This document shows positions 7,774 through 17,416 of a DNA stretch of 64,000 bases, in pieces. The position numbers and the translations under genes were made by a program. Every line of letters begins with the position of its first letter. The stretch's first letter is position 1. The notes beneath the pieces are model-generated. The model did no database searches. It was not told the origin of the DNA and was given only the letters and a program-made list of their open reading frames with translations. The stretch is taken from the NCBI GenBank assembly GCA_028284345.1, contig JANQRY010000008.1:372001-436000 (forward strand). Reading direction: 5' to 3'. This DNA is from Hyphococcus sp. (lineage in GTDB: Bacteria; Pseudomonadota; Alphaproteobacteria; Caulobacterales; Parvularculaceae).

Positions 7774-9180
7774 TTAGTTTGCCTTCAATGCCTTCAACAG
7801 TTTCTTCGCTTCGCGCTTGACGTTCGCCGGCGCCGTACCGCCGAAGGACGTGCGCGAAGCGACGGAGGCGTCAACGGAGAGGACGTCAAAAACGTCGTCC
7901 GTCATACGGGGCTCGACGCTTTGCAGGTCTTTGAGGGACAGCGCTTCGAGGGCGACGCCCTTTTTCTCCGCCAGCGCCACGATGGCGCCGGTGACGTGAT
8001 GGGCGTCGCGAAACGGCATATTCAGCTTGCGGACGAGCCAGTCGGCGAGGTCCGTCGCAGTGGAAAACCCGTGACCCGCCGCCTCTTTCATGGCATCGCG
8101 GTTGACATGCAGATCGCCGATCATGCCTGTCGTCGCGGCAAGCGCCAGGGCGAGGTCATCGAAACACTGAAAGGTCGCGGCTTTGTCTTCCTGCATGTCC
8201 TTGGCGTAGGCGAGCGCAAGTCCCTTCATCACGATCAGCAACGAGTTCAGCGACCCGACAATGCGGCCCGCTTTGGCGCGCACCAGTTCCGCCGCGTCCG
8301 GGTTGCGTTTTTGCGGCATGATCGACGAACCGGTGGAGAACGCGTCGGACAGCTGGACGAACCCGAATTGCGCCGATGTCCAGATGACGAGTTCCTCGCC
8401 AAGCCGGGAAAGATGCGTCGCTGTAATGGCGGCGGCCGCCATCGCCTCCATGGCGAAGTCGCGCGACGACACCGCGTCGAGAGAATTCGCACACGGACGG
8501 TCGAAGCCGAGCGCCTTGGCGGTCCGGTCGCGGTCGATGGGGAACGACGTGCCGGCGAGCGCCGCCGCGCCGAGGGGACATTCATTCATGCGCCGCGCGG
8601 CGTCGTCAAAGCGGCTGGCGTCCCGCGAAAACATTTCCGCATAGGCGAGAAGATGATGGCCGAAGGTCACCGGCTGCGCCGTCTGCAGATGCGTAAAGCC
8701 CGGCATCACAGCGTCGGCGTTTTCCAGCGCCCGCGCCGCGAGCGCCCGGCAGAGATCGCGCAGGGCGGCGGCCGATTGTTCGCACGCCGTTCGCACCCAG
8801 AGGCGGAAATCCGTCGCCACCTGATCGTTGCGCGAGCGGCCCGTGTGCAGCCGTCCGGCCGGTTCGCCGATCAGCGCTTTCAGGCGCGCCTCGATATTCA
8901 TGTGAATGTCTTCGAGCGCTTTGTCGTATTTGAACTGTCCGCTTTCGATTTCGCCGGCGACGGCGTCGAGGCCCTTCTGGATCGCCTTGTTGTCGGCGTC
9001 GGAAATCACGCCGCAGGCGGCGAGCATCGCCGCATGGGCCTTTGAGCCGGCGATGTCCTCGCGCCACAGACGCCTGTCGATGTCGATGGAGGCGTTGATC
9101 TCCTCCATGATCGCCGACGGCCCTTCGGAGAACCGGCCGCCCCACATCTGGTTTTCTCGGATTTTTGTTTTATCTGTCAT
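7774..9180 (-). CDS. argH: Argininosuccinate lyase
   Basis: The last enzyme of arginine synthesis, it cleaves argininosuccinate to arginine and fumarate. The fumarase/aspartase superfamily signature '[12 protein letters not shown]' is present with the catalytic serine loop, as are '[16 protein letters not shown]' and '[13 protein letters not shown]'. At 468 residues it has normal length. The ATG at 9180 lacks a clear ribosome site; an alternative start at 9147 ([10 protein letters not shown]) is equally consistent with homologues. It is divergent from the TlpA-like gene, with a promoter region of only about 35 bp. Confidence 0.96.
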   Translation of the reverse strand: MTDKTKIRENQMWGGRFSEGPSAIMEEINASIDIDRRLWREDIAGSKAHAAMLAACGVISDADNKAIQKGLDAVAGEIESGQFKYDKALEDIHMNIEARLKALIGEPAGRLHTGRSRNDQVATDFRLWVRTACEQSAAALRDLCRALAARALENADAVMPGFTHLQTAQPVTFGHHLLAYAEMFSRDASRFDDAARRMNECPLGAAALAGTSFPIDRDRTAKALGFDRPCANSLDAVSSRDFAMEAMAAAAITATHLSRLGEELVIWTSAQFGFVQLSDAFSTGSSIMPQKRNPDAAELVRAKAGRIVGSLNSLLIVMKGLALAYAKDMQEDKAATFQCFDDLALALAATTGMIGDLHVNRDAMKEAAGHGFSTATDLADWLVRKLNMPFRDAHHVTGAIVALAEKKGVALEALSLKDLQSVEPRMTDDVFDVLSVDASVASRTSFGGTAPANVKREAKKLLKALKAN

Positions 9181-9215
9181 AGCGTCGTCGGTTGAATAGA
9201 AAGGCGCGTGATCTG

Positions 9216-9821
9216 ATGAAGGCCCTTAACGAACCGCGCCTGTGGCTCCTGATTGTCGGCGGCGTCGGCGTCCTTTGGCTCGTCTACGTCATTATCGCCG
9301 CCAGCGTAAAGCCGGGAGAGGACGCGCCGCCATCGGCGCTGACCATGGACCGGTCGCTGCTCGTGGGCGAAATGGCGGATTTCGAGTACGCTTTTCCGCC
9401 CCGTGGCGCGCCGCAGATCCCGTTTCTCCATGAGGGCGGCTCGGTTTCCCTCGATGATTTTCGCGGCAAGGCCGTGCTGGTCAATTTCTGGGCCACATGG
9501 TGCGCGCCCTGCCTGAAGGAACTGCCCTCGCTGGACGCGCTTGAGGGCCGGCTCGGCGGGCGCAAATTCGAGGTGGTGGCGATCGCCGCCGATCCGCGCG
9601 GGCCGGAGGCTGCGCAAGCCTTTCTCGACCGGCTCGAAATCCGCCATCTCGACCTTTACGCCGACCCGCGCCTGACCCTGGCCATGTCCATCGGCGGTGC
9701 CGACGTCCTGCCGGTTAGCATTCTTTACGACGCCAGGGGCCGGGAGGTCGGGCGCCTCGTGGGCGAGGCCGACTGGGCGAGCCCGGAAGCGCTGCGCCTG
9801 GTGGAATCGGCGTTGCCCTAA
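9216..9821 (+). CDS. tlpA: TlpA-like membrane-anchored thioredoxin
   Basis: This is a periplasmic thiol-disulfide oxidoreductase of the TlpA/ResA type. The start at 9216 gives an N-terminal anchor helix at residues 9-29, followed by a thioredoxin fold with the active site 'WCAPC' (Cys96 and Cys99) and the cis-Pro segment 'VLPVSILYD'. An AAAGG lies 11 bases before this ATG; a TTG at 9192 is the alternative start. Known TlpA proteins reduce cytochrome oxidase copper chaperones or apocytochromes. The argH/tlpA divergent arrangement near lysA is common in alphaproteobacteria. Confidence 0.85.
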   Translation: MKALNEPRLWLLIVGGVGVLWLVYVIIAASVKPGEDAPPSALTMDRSLLVGEMADFEYAFPPRGAPQIPFLHEGGSVSLDDFRGKAVLVNFWATWCAPCLKELPSLDALEGRLGGRKFEVVAIAADPRGPEAAQAFLDRLEIRHLDLYADPRLTLAMSIGGADVLPVSILYDARGREVGRLVGEADWASPEALRLVESALP

Positions 9822-9943
9822 CAGGCGCCCCAATCGCGGCTGAAATCACAGTCCGCTGCTTGCCTTGCGCCCGCAGGCGCGATTAAGGACGGGGCTCACA
9901 AGTCGGTGTCGCCGGCTGGGGTTTTCGAGAGGGAGACGCGTTC

Positions 9944-11620
9944 ATGACAATACGGACATACTGGCTGGCGGGCGCCGCCGCGCTGGCGCTCGCTGCTTGC
10001 GGGGGCAAGGATGACGGCGGCGCGCCGGCGGCCGGCGCGTCGGGCGATGCGGCGAAACTCGAAGCGCCCTCGCCGCTCGACAAAAAGTTCGCGCTGAAAG
10101 ATGCGGAAGAAGCCGATATCGACGCGTTCTTTTCCATGCTGCCCGCCGACAGCCGGCCGACTTATGAAAGCGTCGCCTTCGACGAGTCCCTCGGGGCGAC
10201 GGTGGTGACGGATCTGCGCTTCGCCGACGACGATGACGGGGAAGCGGTCGTTTTCGAGCGGGCGGAGTTTTACGGTCTCGATCAGGCCGCCGTTGACCGC
10301 GTGCACAATGCGGAAGACGCCGGTCCCGATGCGCCGTTCGAAACGATCTTTGAAAAAGTGCGCCTCCTCAATATGTCGGTCGAAGGCTTGAGCGATCCTG
10401 ACAGCGGCGGCGACATGAATGTCTCCATCGCCGGCGTCGAATTCGACAAGCTGGCCGTGCGTCAGGGCGGGCCGAAAGGCAATCCGGACGGCGACGACGC
10501 GGCGAACTTCTTCAACGCCGTCAGCCTCGGCGGGCTCTATTTCAAGGATGTGGACGTCAGTATCGCCGCCGATGACGCGCAGAGCGTCAAGCTCAATGCG
10601 CCCGATCTGCGCATTGTCGGCGTTGCCGGCGGCAAGGTCGGCGCCATCCTCGCCAACGATCTTTCCTATGACGTGAAACAGGGCGCGCAGGTGCGCGAAG
10701 CCATGCGCGAAGCTATGGGGCCGCAGGGCGCCATCCTGCTCGACGGGCCGCTTGGCGGCGTCATCGCGCCGGACAGCCAGCGGGCGACGATCGAGACGTT
10801 CGAATGGCGCGGCGTCGATTTTTCCGGCGCGCTCGCCTATGGCGTCAAGGGCGAAGAAGCGCCCGCGACCGAGCGCGACCTCATGGATCTCGGCTCCATG
10901 AAAATCGTCAATATGGTGAGTTTTATCAACGACCGAGAGCTTGCTTCGATAGACGAAGTCTCGTTCCCGAAAATGGAATTCGCCTGGTTGATCCCGTCCG
11001 AATTTCGCATGGATATGAAAGGCGCGGTCACCGACTATACCGCCTATATTCCGGATACGGATGACCCGGCCTACGCCGTCCTCAAGGAGCACGGGCTCGA
11101 CGCCATCAAGGGCGACGGGTTCGCCGAATGGAAGTGGAACCCGGACAAGGGGGACGGCCAGCTAAGTTACGAAGCCAACAGCCCCGGTCTCGCCGATATG
11201 TCGATGGGCTTCGAAATGGCCGGCGCAAGCCTCAAAGAGATCGCCGCCGCCGAGGGCGAGGAGAAGGAAGGCGCTTTCGCCAGGAACGCGCAGCTCAAAT
11301 CCTTCAATCTGACGATCGAGGATGAAAAAGCGCTTGATGCGATTTTCGATATCGCGGCGCTGCAGATGGGCGGGACGGGCGATGATCTGCGTCAGTCGGC
11401 GCCGGCGCTGATCCGCCTTTCCGGCGCGCAATTCGCGCAGATGAACCCGCGCATCGGCGGTTATATCGATGCGATCGCGAACTTCATTTCAAAAGGCGGC
11501 TCGCTTGAAGTCGCTGCGGAACCTGAGGAGCCGGTCGGCGCAGTGGATCTTGAGACGGTCGGCGCCGCGCCGCAGACCCTGCCGGACGTCTTGGATCTCA
11601 CCATCACGCATACGGAGTAA
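9944..11620 (+). CDS. Large lipoprotein of unknown function
   Basis: The 558-residue product starts with a lipoprotein signal (MTIRTYWLAGAAALALAACG, lipobox LAAC, Cys at about 19). A Gly/Ala/Asp linker and then a long acidic domain follow. The mature part looks rich in beta strand with alternating 'xVxVSIA', 'DLRIVGVAGG' and 'MDMKGAVTDYTAYIP' patterns that could be repeats. No catalytic motif or named family is recognised. An AsmA- or YdgA-like lipid or envelope role is one guess from the strand pattern only. It is monocistronic and bounded by repeats downstream. Confidence 0.7.
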   Translation: MTIRTYWLAGAAALALAACGGKDDGGAPAAGASGDAAKLEAPSPLDKKFALKDAEEADIDAFFSMLPADSRPTYESVAFDESLGATVVTDLRFADDDDGEAVVFERAEFYGLDQAAVDRVHNAEDAGPDAPFETIFEKVRLLNMSVEGLSDPDSGGDMNVSIAGVEFDKLAVRQGGPKGNPDGDDAANFFNAVSLGGLYFKDVDVSIAADDAQSVKLNAPDLRIVGVAGGKVGAILANDLSYDVKQGAQVREAMREAMGPQGAILLDGPLGGVIAPDSQRATIETFEWRGVDFSGALAYGVKGEEAPATERDLMDLGSMKIVNMVSFINDRELASIDEVSFPKMEFAWLIPSEFRMDMKGAVTDYTAYIPDTDDPAYAVLKEHGLDAIKGDGFAEWKWNPDKGDGQLSYEANSPGLADMSMGFEMAGASLKEIAAAEGEEKEGAFARNAQLKSFNLTIEDEKALDAIFDIAALQMGGTGDDLRQSAPALIRLSGAQFAQMNPRIGGYIDAIANFISKGGSLEVAAEPEEPVGAVDLETVGAAPQTLPDVLDLTITHTE

Positions 11621-11627
11621 CGTGTTT

Positions 11628-11668
11628 CGTCATCCCGTGCGCGAAGCGCTAAGTCGCGCGGGATGACG
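11628..11668. repeat. Palindromic intergenic repeat downstream of the lipoprotein gene
   Basis: CGTCATCCCG...CGGGATGACG form perfect 10-bp ends around an interior of about 20 bp. It begins just after the stop codon at 11620. It may act as a 3' stem-loop for the transcript, but there is no T-run. Confidence 0.6.
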
Positions 11669-11708
11669 GTGACTAGAGTGTTTTGAAGATGCATTGATCT
11701 ACGTTCCA

Positions 11709-11822
11709 CCCTCATCCTGAGGAGGGTGCGTCAGCGCCCGTCTCGAAGGATATGCGGCAGGCGCTGCGCTCGCAGCTTATCCTTCGAGACGCAAGGCTTC
11801 GCCTTGCTCCTCAGGATGAGGG
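11709..11822. repeat. 114-bp palindromic element, copy 1
   Basis: The ends are CCCTCATCCTGAGGAGG and CTCCTCAGGATGAGGG. Inner arms CGTCTCGAAGG (about 11739-11749) and CCTTCGAGACG (11781-11791) enclose a 31-base centre (11750-11780). A copy of exactly the same length is at 17240-17353, with arms in the same orientation but the centre reversed. The remaining bases between 11621 and 11854 hold no gene. Confidence 0.9.
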
Positions 11823-11854
11823 CGGGAATTGGATCAACTGATTTTCGGCGTGTT

Positions 11855-12058
11855 CTAATCCTTCAGGACAAACGTCACTTTCAGGATCACGCGATATTCC
11901 TTGATCTTGCCGTTGTCGAGAATGATCGATTGGTCCTTCACCCAGGCGCCCTCGACATTGGACAGCGTTTTATTGGCGCGCTCGATGCCGTTCTCGATGG
12001 CGTCGTGAAAGCTTTTCTTCGATCCGCAAATGATTTCCGTAACCCGTGCGACGGTCAT
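11855..12058 (-). CDS. Dodecin family flavin-binding protein
   Basis: Dodecins assemble into hollow dodecamers that store riboflavin, FMN or FAD between paired tryptophans. This 67-residue protein has the full family length, the N-terminal 'VTEIICGSKKSFHDAIENGIERA' helix-loop and the ligand motif 'GAWVKDQSI' with the flavin-stacking Trp near residue 39 and Gln at about 42. A strong ribosome site AAAGGGAG precedes the ATG at 12058. It is probably cotranscribed with, or independently expressed beside, hbd and the flavoprotein genes etfAB, which fits flavin use in this neighbourhood. Confidence 0.9.
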   Translation of the reverse strand: MTVARVTEIICGSKKSFHDAIENGIERANKTLSNVEGAWVKDQSIILDNGKIKEYRVILKVTFVLKD

Positions 12059-12153
12059 GCATGTGTCTCCCTTTGCCGGCGCGAACGCCGCGCCAAAGGA
12101 GATTTAGATCAAGTCCCTGCGCTTATTGCAATCGGCGGCGGCAGCGATACGGG

Positions 12154-13032
12154 TCAGCGCGTCGGCGCCGGCGTCTCGCCGGAATAATCGTAAAAGCCAC
12201 GCCCGGTTTTGCGTCCCAGCCAGCCGGCCTCAACATATTTTACCAGCAACGGACAGGGGCGGTATTTCGAATCCGCAAGGCCTTCGTAAAGCACCTGCAT
12301 AATGGCGAGGCACGTATCAAGACCGATGAAATCGGCAAGCGCCAGCGGGCCCATGGGATGATTGGCGCCGAGCTTCAGGCCGGTGTCGATGGCCTCCACC
12401 GAGCCGACGCCTTCATAAAGCGTATAGATCGCCTCGTTGATCATCGGCATCAGCACGCGATTGACGATGAAGGCGGGGAAGTCTTCCGACACGGCCATGG
12501 TCTTGCCCAGCCGTTCGATGAGCGTTTTCGTCGTCTCAAACGTCTCTTTCGACGTGGCGATGCCGCGGATCACCTCCACGAGCCGCATCACCGGCACCGG
12601 GTTCATGAAATGAATGCCAATGAACTGTTCGGGCCGGTCGGTGGCCGCGGCAAGGGCGGTGATCGACATGGACGAGGTGTTCGACGCCATCATGGCGTCG
12701 GCTTTCAGCAGCTTTGACAGCGCCGTGAAAATCTCTTTCTTGAGGTCGAATTTTTCGCTCGCCGATTCAATCACCAGATCGCAGTCGGCGAGATCGGCAA
12801 GCGCCGGCGCCGGCTTGATGCGGGCGAGCGCGGCGTTGGCGTCGTCCGCCTTGAGGTCGCCCTTTCCGACCTGGCGCGCAAAATTTTTCTCAATCGTGCC
12901 AAGCGCCGCCTTGATCCGTTCCTCATCGATATCGTTGAGAAGAACGTCAAAGTCCGCCGCCGCAAAGACATGGGCGATGCCATTGCCCATCTGCCCCGCG
13001 CCGATGACCCCGATCTGGTTGATGTCCGCCAT
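12154..13032 (-). CDS. hbd: 3-hydroxybutyryl-CoA dehydrogenase
   Basis: This NAD(P)-dependent enzyme interconverts acetoacetyl-CoA and 3-hydroxybutyryl-CoA in fatty-acid oxidation or polyhydroxybutyrate metabolism. The Rossmann motif '[18 protein letters not shown]' is at residues 6-23, '[12 protein letters not shown]' and '[19 protein letters not shown]' carry the catalytic His, and the C-terminal domain is complete ('[17 protein letters not shown]'). The 292-residue start at 13032 has a GAGGAG ribosome site seven bases upstream, better than an in-frame ATG 17 codons earlier. It lies downstream of etfB-etfA on the same strand, 128 bp away. Confidence 0.94.
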   Translation of the reverse strand: MADINQIGVIGAGQMGNGIAHVFAAADFDVLLNDIDEERIKAALGTIEKNFARQVGKGDLKADDANAALARIKPAPALADLADCDLVIESASEKFDLKKEIFTALSKLLKADAMMASNTSSMSITALAAATDRPEQFIGIHFMNPVPVMRLVEVIRGIATSKETFETTKTLIERLGKTMAVSEDFPAFIVNRVLMPMINEAIYTLYEGVGSVEAIDTGLKLGANHPMGPLALADFIGLDTCLAIMQVLYEGLADSKYRPCPLLVKYVEAGWLGRKTGRGFYDYSGETPAPTR

Positions 13033-13160
13033 TTTTGGCTCCTCGGATTGCCGCGGCAATGATAGGCGCCGTTTTTGTTGCAATGCAATATGGCGCGCCA
13101 GCTCAAAGCCCGCTCATCCCTGCGCGTCGATCGAATCGCGGCGATCGCTGTTCCCGATTG

Positions 13161-14093
13161 CTACCCGAGCGCCTCGGTCAGTTCCGGCACGACTTTGAAG
13201 AGATCCGCCACGAGGCCGTAATCGGCGACCTGGAAAATCGGCGCCTCTTCATCCTTGTTGATGGCGACGATGACTTTGGAATCCTTCATGCCGGCGAGGT
13301 GCTGGATGGCGCCGGAGATGCCGATGGCGATGTAAAGTTCCGGCGCAACAACCTTGCCGGTCTGACCAACCTGATAGTCGTTCGGCACATAGCCCGCGTC
13401 GACAGCGGCCCGGGACGCCCCGACGGCGGCGCCCAGCTTGTCCGCTAGCGGCATGATGTACTCTTCGAACTTCTCCGAAGACCCGAGCGCCCGGCCGCCG
13501 GAAACGACGACCTTGGCGCCGGCGAGTTCCGGCCGGTCGGATTTGGTGAGGTTTTCTTCGACGAATTCGGAAAGGCCCGGATTGCCGGCGGCGTCGATTG
13601 TTTCAACGCTCGCCGAGCCGCCTTCTTCGGCGGCCTTGAAGGCGGTGGCGCGGACGGTGATGACTTTCTTTGGGTCGTTCGATTTCACCGTCTGCATGGC
13701 GTTGCCCGCATAGATGGGCCGCGTGAACGTGTCCGGCGCGTCGACCGAGACGATTTCCGATATCTGCATGACGTCAAGTTTTGCCGCGACCCGGGGCATG
13801 ACGTTTTTGCCGGTGGTCGCGGCCGCCTTGAGGATTGCGTCATAATCGCCGGCGATGCTGACAATAAGATCGGCGAAAGGCTCGGCGAGGCGGTTGGCGT
13901 AGGCCGGATCGTCCGCATGCAGCACTTTGCGGACGCCGGAAATTTTCGCCGCCGCGGCGGCTGCGTCGCCGGCGTTTTCGCCAGCGACCAGAATATCGAC
14001 ATCGCCGCCGATGCTTCCCGCGGCCGTTACGGTTTTATGCGTGGAGTCATCAATGGAACCGCCATGGACGTCGGCGACAACAAGAACAGCCAT
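13161..14093 (-). CDS. etfA: Electron transfer flavoprotein alpha subunit
   Basis: This is the FAD-binding subunit of the heterodimer that passes electrons from acyl-CoA dehydrogenases to ETF-ubiquinone oxidoreductase. The C-terminal FAD domain is intact: '[26 protein letters not shown]', '[28 protein letters not shown]' and '[24 protein letters not shown]'. At 310 residues it has normal length. Its ATG shares one base with the etfB stop (TAATG), so the two subunits are translationally coupled. Confidence 0.97.
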   Translation of the reverse strand: MAVLVVADVHGGSIDDSTHKTVTAAGSIGGDVDILVAGENAGDAAAAAAKISGVRKVLHADDPAYANRLAEPFADLIVSIAGDYDAILKAAATTGKNVMPRVAAKLDVMQISEIVSVDAPDTFTRPIYAGNAMQTVKSNDPKKVITVRATAFKAAEEGGSASVETIDAAGNPGLSEFVEENLTKSDRPELAGAKVVVSGGRALGSSEKFEEYIMPLADKLGAAVGASRAAVDAGYVPNDYQVGQTGKVVAPELYIAIGISGAIQHLAGMKDSKVIVAINKDEEAPIFQVADYGLVADLFKVVPELTEALG

Positions 14094-14842
14094 TAGATCA
14101 CTCCCGCTTCGTTTTTCAGTTTCTCGACGAGTTCCGCAACGCTTTCGACCTTGACGCCGGCTTCGCGTTTTGGCGGCTCGGTGACTTTGACGACCTCGAG
14201 CCGCGGCGCGATATCGACGCCATAGTCCCCGGCGTCCTTCACATCGAGGGGCTTTTTCTTCGCCTTCATGATGTTGGGCAGCGAGGCGTAGCGCGGCTCA
14301 TTGAGGCGCAGATCCGTCGTCACGACCGCCGGCAGGTTGATCTTGATGGTCTGCAGACCGCCGTCAATCTCGCGCGTGACGTCGAGCTTGCCGTCGGTCT
14401 TTTCGACTTTCGAGGCGAAGGTGCCCTGCGGCCAGTCGAGCAGCGCGGCGAGCATCTGCCCGGTCTGGTTGGAATCGTCGTCGATCGCCTGCTTGCCGAG
14501 AATGACCAGCTCCGGCTTTTCCTCCTCGACGACCTTCTGCAACAGCTTGGCGACGCCGAGGGGCTCGACCGTCTCGCCGGTTTTGATCAGCAGCCCGCGA
14601 TCAGCGCCCATGGCGAGGGCCTGCCGGATCTGGTCCTGGGCTTTTTCCGGACCGATGGAGACGGCGACGATTTCCTCCGCCGCGCCGGCTTCCTTCAGCC
14701 GGATCGCCTCTTCGACGGCGATCTCGTCAAACGGGTTCATTGACATTTTGACATTGGCGAGATCGACGCCGGTCTCGTCGGATTTGACCCGGACCTTGAC
14801 GTTGTAATCGATCACGCGCTTGACGGGCACAAGGATCTTCAT
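14093..14842 (-). CDS. etfB: Electron transfer flavoprotein beta subunit
   Basis: This is the AMP-binding partner of EtfA. It starts [20 protein letters not shown], typical of the family, and has '[17 protein letters not shown]' and '[21 protein letters not shown]' in the expected places; the length is 249 residues. A strong AGGAGAAG ribosome site lies upstream of 14842. It heads an etfB-etfA unit, probably continuing to hbd. An inverted repeat at 14963-14979 lies in its upstream region and is a candidate regulatory site. Confidence 0.97.
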   Translation of the reverse strand: MKILVPVKRVIDYNVKVRVKSDETGVDLANVKMSMNPFDEIAVEEAIRLKEAGAAEEIVAVSIGPEKAQDQIRQALAMGADRGLLIKTGETVEPLGVAKLLQKVVEEEKPELVILGKQAIDDDSNQTGQMLAALLDWPQGTFASKVEKTDGKLDVTREIDGGLQTIKINLPAVVTTDLRLNEPRYASLPNIMKAKKKPLDVKDAGDYGVDIAPRLEVVKVTEPPKREAGVKVESVAELVEKLKNEAGVI

Positions 14843-14962
14843 GCGTGCTTCTCCTGGCGGATGAACGGGCGGCGGAGGCGACGACCGCCCGCGGTTTCGC
14901 GGCGCAACATAGCGACCGGGCCAAGGCGCATCAATGCGCTTGGGCGCCGCGGATCAAACGAA

Positions 14963-14979
14963 TTAGAATGGCGTTCTAA
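14963..14979. promoter_or_regulatory. Inverted repeat TTAGAA-N5-TTCTAA upstream of etfB
   Basis: A perfect 6-bp inverted repeat with five-base spacing lies about 120 bases upstream of the etfB start and just downstream of the HIG1 gene. It is AT-rich within GC-rich DNA. Fatty-acid oxidation genes are often controlled by TetR-type repressors binding palindromes of this size, so an operator is plausible. No regulator gene is close by. Confidence 0.45.
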
Positions 14980-15009
14980 CGGACGTTCAGCCTGTCGGTT
15001 TTCTACCGA

Positions 15010-15216
15010 TCAGGAAGGGCCTTTGCCGATCAGGAACAGGAAGAGGAACATCAGGGCAATGGTGATTGCCTGCGCCAGCACCCGCAGCCGCATCAGCTTG
15101 TTGGAGTTTTCCTTGGCGAAAGCGCCGCCTTTGGCGAGGGAATAAATGCCGACGCCGAGGACGGCGAGGGTTGCAAAAAGCCCGATGGGGATGAGGAAGA
15201 ATAAAAAGCTGCTCAT
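15010..15216 (-). CDS. HIG1-domain twin transmembrane protein
   Basis: The 68-residue protein has two membrane helices (about 4-26 and 46-64) joined by a basic loop 'KGGAFAKENSNKLMRLRVLAQ', the pattern of the HIG1/twin transmembrane family. Mitochondrial HIG1 proteins associate with respiratory supercomplexes; bacterial ones are little studied. Alphaproteobacteria commonly have this gene just upstream of etfB-etfA, as here. An AAAGGA ribosome site precedes the ATG at 15216. A role linking ETF or respiratory complexes is inference from context. Confidence 0.85.
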   Translation of the reverse strand: MSSFLFFLIPIGLFATLAVLGVGIYSLAKGGAFAKENSNKLMRLRVLAQAITIALMFLFLFLIGKGPS

Positions 15217-15348
15217 GTGAATGGTCCTTTGACGGCAATATAGGCTTTTTTCCGCGCCGCGCCAGCAGGAGAGATTACGGGCGAAAAGGCGGCGCAGATC
15301 GCGACACTCCGTCGCGCGGGCTGGCGCGTAGGTCGCGCCCCGCGCGAT

Positions 15349-17070
15349 CTACTCTTCCAGGTAATCCACGGGAACAAGCTGCGGCGGGCCTTCGGCGCTG
15401 GCGGTGACGACGCCGTTGAGGCGGTTGAGATAGGCGCGGATATCGGCGTCCGCCGGGGCGTCGACGCCGAGCCCGCCCTCTTCCGGCGGCGCGGCCATGG
15501 GCGGCTGCAATTCGTTAAGGGCGAAATCCATGCGCACGTCATAGGTCCGTTCGGCCTGATAGCGCAGGAACCGCAGCGCATTGTGCCACTGGGTCTTGAT
15601 TTCATCATCCGTACACGTTGCAAGCTCCGCCCCGTGCGCGCCCCAGCGCCGCTCCGGGCAGTGATAGGGATTGAAGGAAAGTTCAAACAGGCGATCCATG
15701 ACATGGGCGAGGTTGAGCCGCATGCGCGTCTGATCGGAGCGCCAATAGGTGAAGGTGCAGGCCTCTTTTTCTTCTTCAAACGCCCGCACGAGATCCAAGG
15801 GCAGGTTCGCGCCCTCATAAGAAACGCCCGGATCACCGGCCTCGACGTCTTCGACAAGGCGCTGCACGTCCCGGCGCAGTTCGATGAAGCTCACCTTCAG
15901 GCGCGCGTCCCGCGACGGCGTCGAATATTCCTCCCACTCGCCATAGGTGCCGTAGATGTTCGGCGGCAGTTTTGGCGGATGGGGCTTTAAGTGAATCCGC
16001 GCGCGGACCGCCTTGTCGACGGCGACCTTGCGCTCCTTGATGGCGGAGCAGATGGTTTGCAGCCCGAAACGCAATTCGGCGACCGGATCATAGGCGAAGT
16101 CCGGCGCCGCGAGAGCCCGGCGCACATAATCGTAATATCGAAGCGTGCGCCCCTCATGTTGAAACGCGCCTTCATGCCAGACGCCGGAGGCCGCCGGGAC
16201 GTTGCCGACATATTGCTCCATGGAAAAGCCGGGGATCGCCTCATTGGGCGCGGCTTTCAGCGCGCCGCCCTCAAGCGATCCGTCTGCGGCGCGTTCCGCG
16301 CCATCGACGCGGATCGGGCGCCAGGCCTTAAGCCCCGCGCCGAGCGCCGGCGCCGAGCGCATGAAGTTCGGCCCGTATGTGGATCGCGACACCGAGTTGT
16401 CCGGATGCGAAGCGACGACCTTGACGCGGCCGTCGTCCATGACGTCGTAGACGATGCCCACATGACCGAAAATGTCATAGGCGATGACGCCGGGCCGCAC
16501 GGTCTCGCGGCTGATTTTCACGGGGTAGAAATCATCGTGACTGCGTCCGCCGCCGGTGACGGGATGGGTGCGGAACATGGCAGTTGAAACTTCCCAGCCG
16601 ATGCGGCGAAGAAACGGCCGCGCGTCGGCGACGGAATTCAAAATCTGTCGGCGTTCGGCGACCACATTGCCCTTGGTCGAATAGCGGATGTCCTCGCGCC
16701 GGGTTTTCGCCAGCGCCATGGACTTTTGATAGGAAAAGGGCAGCCCGTTCTTCCACGCATAATAGGCGCGCAGCACATAGGCCATGTCGGCGCAATCACC
16801 GCGCAGGGTCGGGTCAACGGGAGAGCGATAAGGATTGGCGTCGGATTTGAGGCAGGATTCAAGGGAGTCGCATTGGGACCGCCCGATCGCCTGCACGAAG
16901 GCGCTGTAGCCGGCCTCGTCTTCAGCGCTCCAGCTTTCCTTGTAGACTTCCCATGCCTTGCCGGTGTTTACCGCCGGCGGGATGTCGCTCCGCGCCGACG
17001 CTGGCGCACAAAAAAGCGCCGCCCCAATGGCGGCGGCGATGATCGCCATTTTGCACGCGGCATACCCCAT
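15349..17070 (-). CDS. Secreted protein with NlpC/P60-like Cys-His motif, function unknown
   Basis: The 573-residue protein has a signal peptide ending near 'APASA' (residue 26). The first half contains 'GDCADMAYVLRAYYAWKNGLPF' with Cys93, and further on 'FGHVGIVYDVMDDGRVKVVASHPDNS' with His203 and His222. That order resembles the Cys-His arrangement of papain-like NlpC/P60, CHAP or transglutaminase-type peptidases and amidases. The second half is mostly helical with paired Cys residues and has no recognised domain. An alternative start is at 17049. The catalytic assignment is inference; the family is annotated as hypothetical in relatives as far as I know. Confidence 0.6.
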   Translation of the reverse strand: MGYAACKMAIIAAAIGAALFCAPASARSDIPPAVNTGKAWEVYKESWSAEDEAGYSAFVQAIGRSQCDSLESCLKSDANPYRSPVDPTLRGDCADMAYVLRAYYAWKNGLPFSYQKSMALAKTRREDIRYSTKGNVVAERRQILNSVADARPFLRRIGWEVSTAMFRTHPVTGGGRSHDDFYPVKISRETVRPGVIAYDIFGHVGIVYDVMDDGRVKVVASHPDNSVSRSTYGPNFMRSAPALGAGLKAWRPIRVDGAERAADGSLEGGALKAAPNEAIPGFSMEQYVGNVPAASGVWHEGAFQHEGRTLRYYDYVRRALAAPDFAYDPVAELRFGLQTICSAIKERKVAVDKAVRARIHLKPHPPKLPPNIYGTYGEWEEYSTPSRDARLKVSFIELRRDVQRLVEDVEAGDPGVSYEGANLPLDLVRAFEEEKEACTFTYWRSDQTRMRLNLAHVMDRLFELSFNPYHCPERRWGAHGAELATCTDDEIKTQWHNALRFLRYQAERTYDVRMDFALNELQPPMAAPPEEGGLGVDAPADADIRAYLNRLNGVVTASAEGPPQLVPVDYLEE

Positions 17071-17239
17071 AGGCCGAATTTAACGCGGGGGCCGCGAACC
17101 CGGTAGGCCTTTGGGGCGGCATTTTTCAAAAATGACCATGCGCGCCTGTATTTGATCAGTTTAAAGCGTGCCTGAAAGTCAGAAAACGCCAGTTTTCAAT
17201 GAATTAACGCGCTTTTGGCGACGGGTGCTTCATGCTCAG

Positions 17240-17353
17240 CCCTCATCCTGAGGAGGGCGCGTCAGCGCCCGTCTCGAAGGATTAGCCGCGAGCGCAGCGC
17301 CTGCTGCATATCCTTCGAGACGCAAGGCTTCGCCTTGCTCCTCAGGATGAGGG
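17240..17353. repeat. 114-bp palindromic element, copy 2
   Basis: Outer and inner arms match copy 1 at 11709-11822 in the same orientation, with only a single difference seen in the left arm. The 31-base centre (17281-17311) matches the reverse complement of the copy 1 centre at 28 of 31 positions. It sits in the 346-bp gap between the secreted protein gene (17070) and ppk2 (17417); the rest of that gap shows no gene or RNA. Confidence 0.9.
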
Positions 17354-17416
17354 CGAGAATATGGTTTCAGCAGGCGCCAGGACGAACAATCGAATCTTCA
17401 AATCTCGGCAGCCCGC

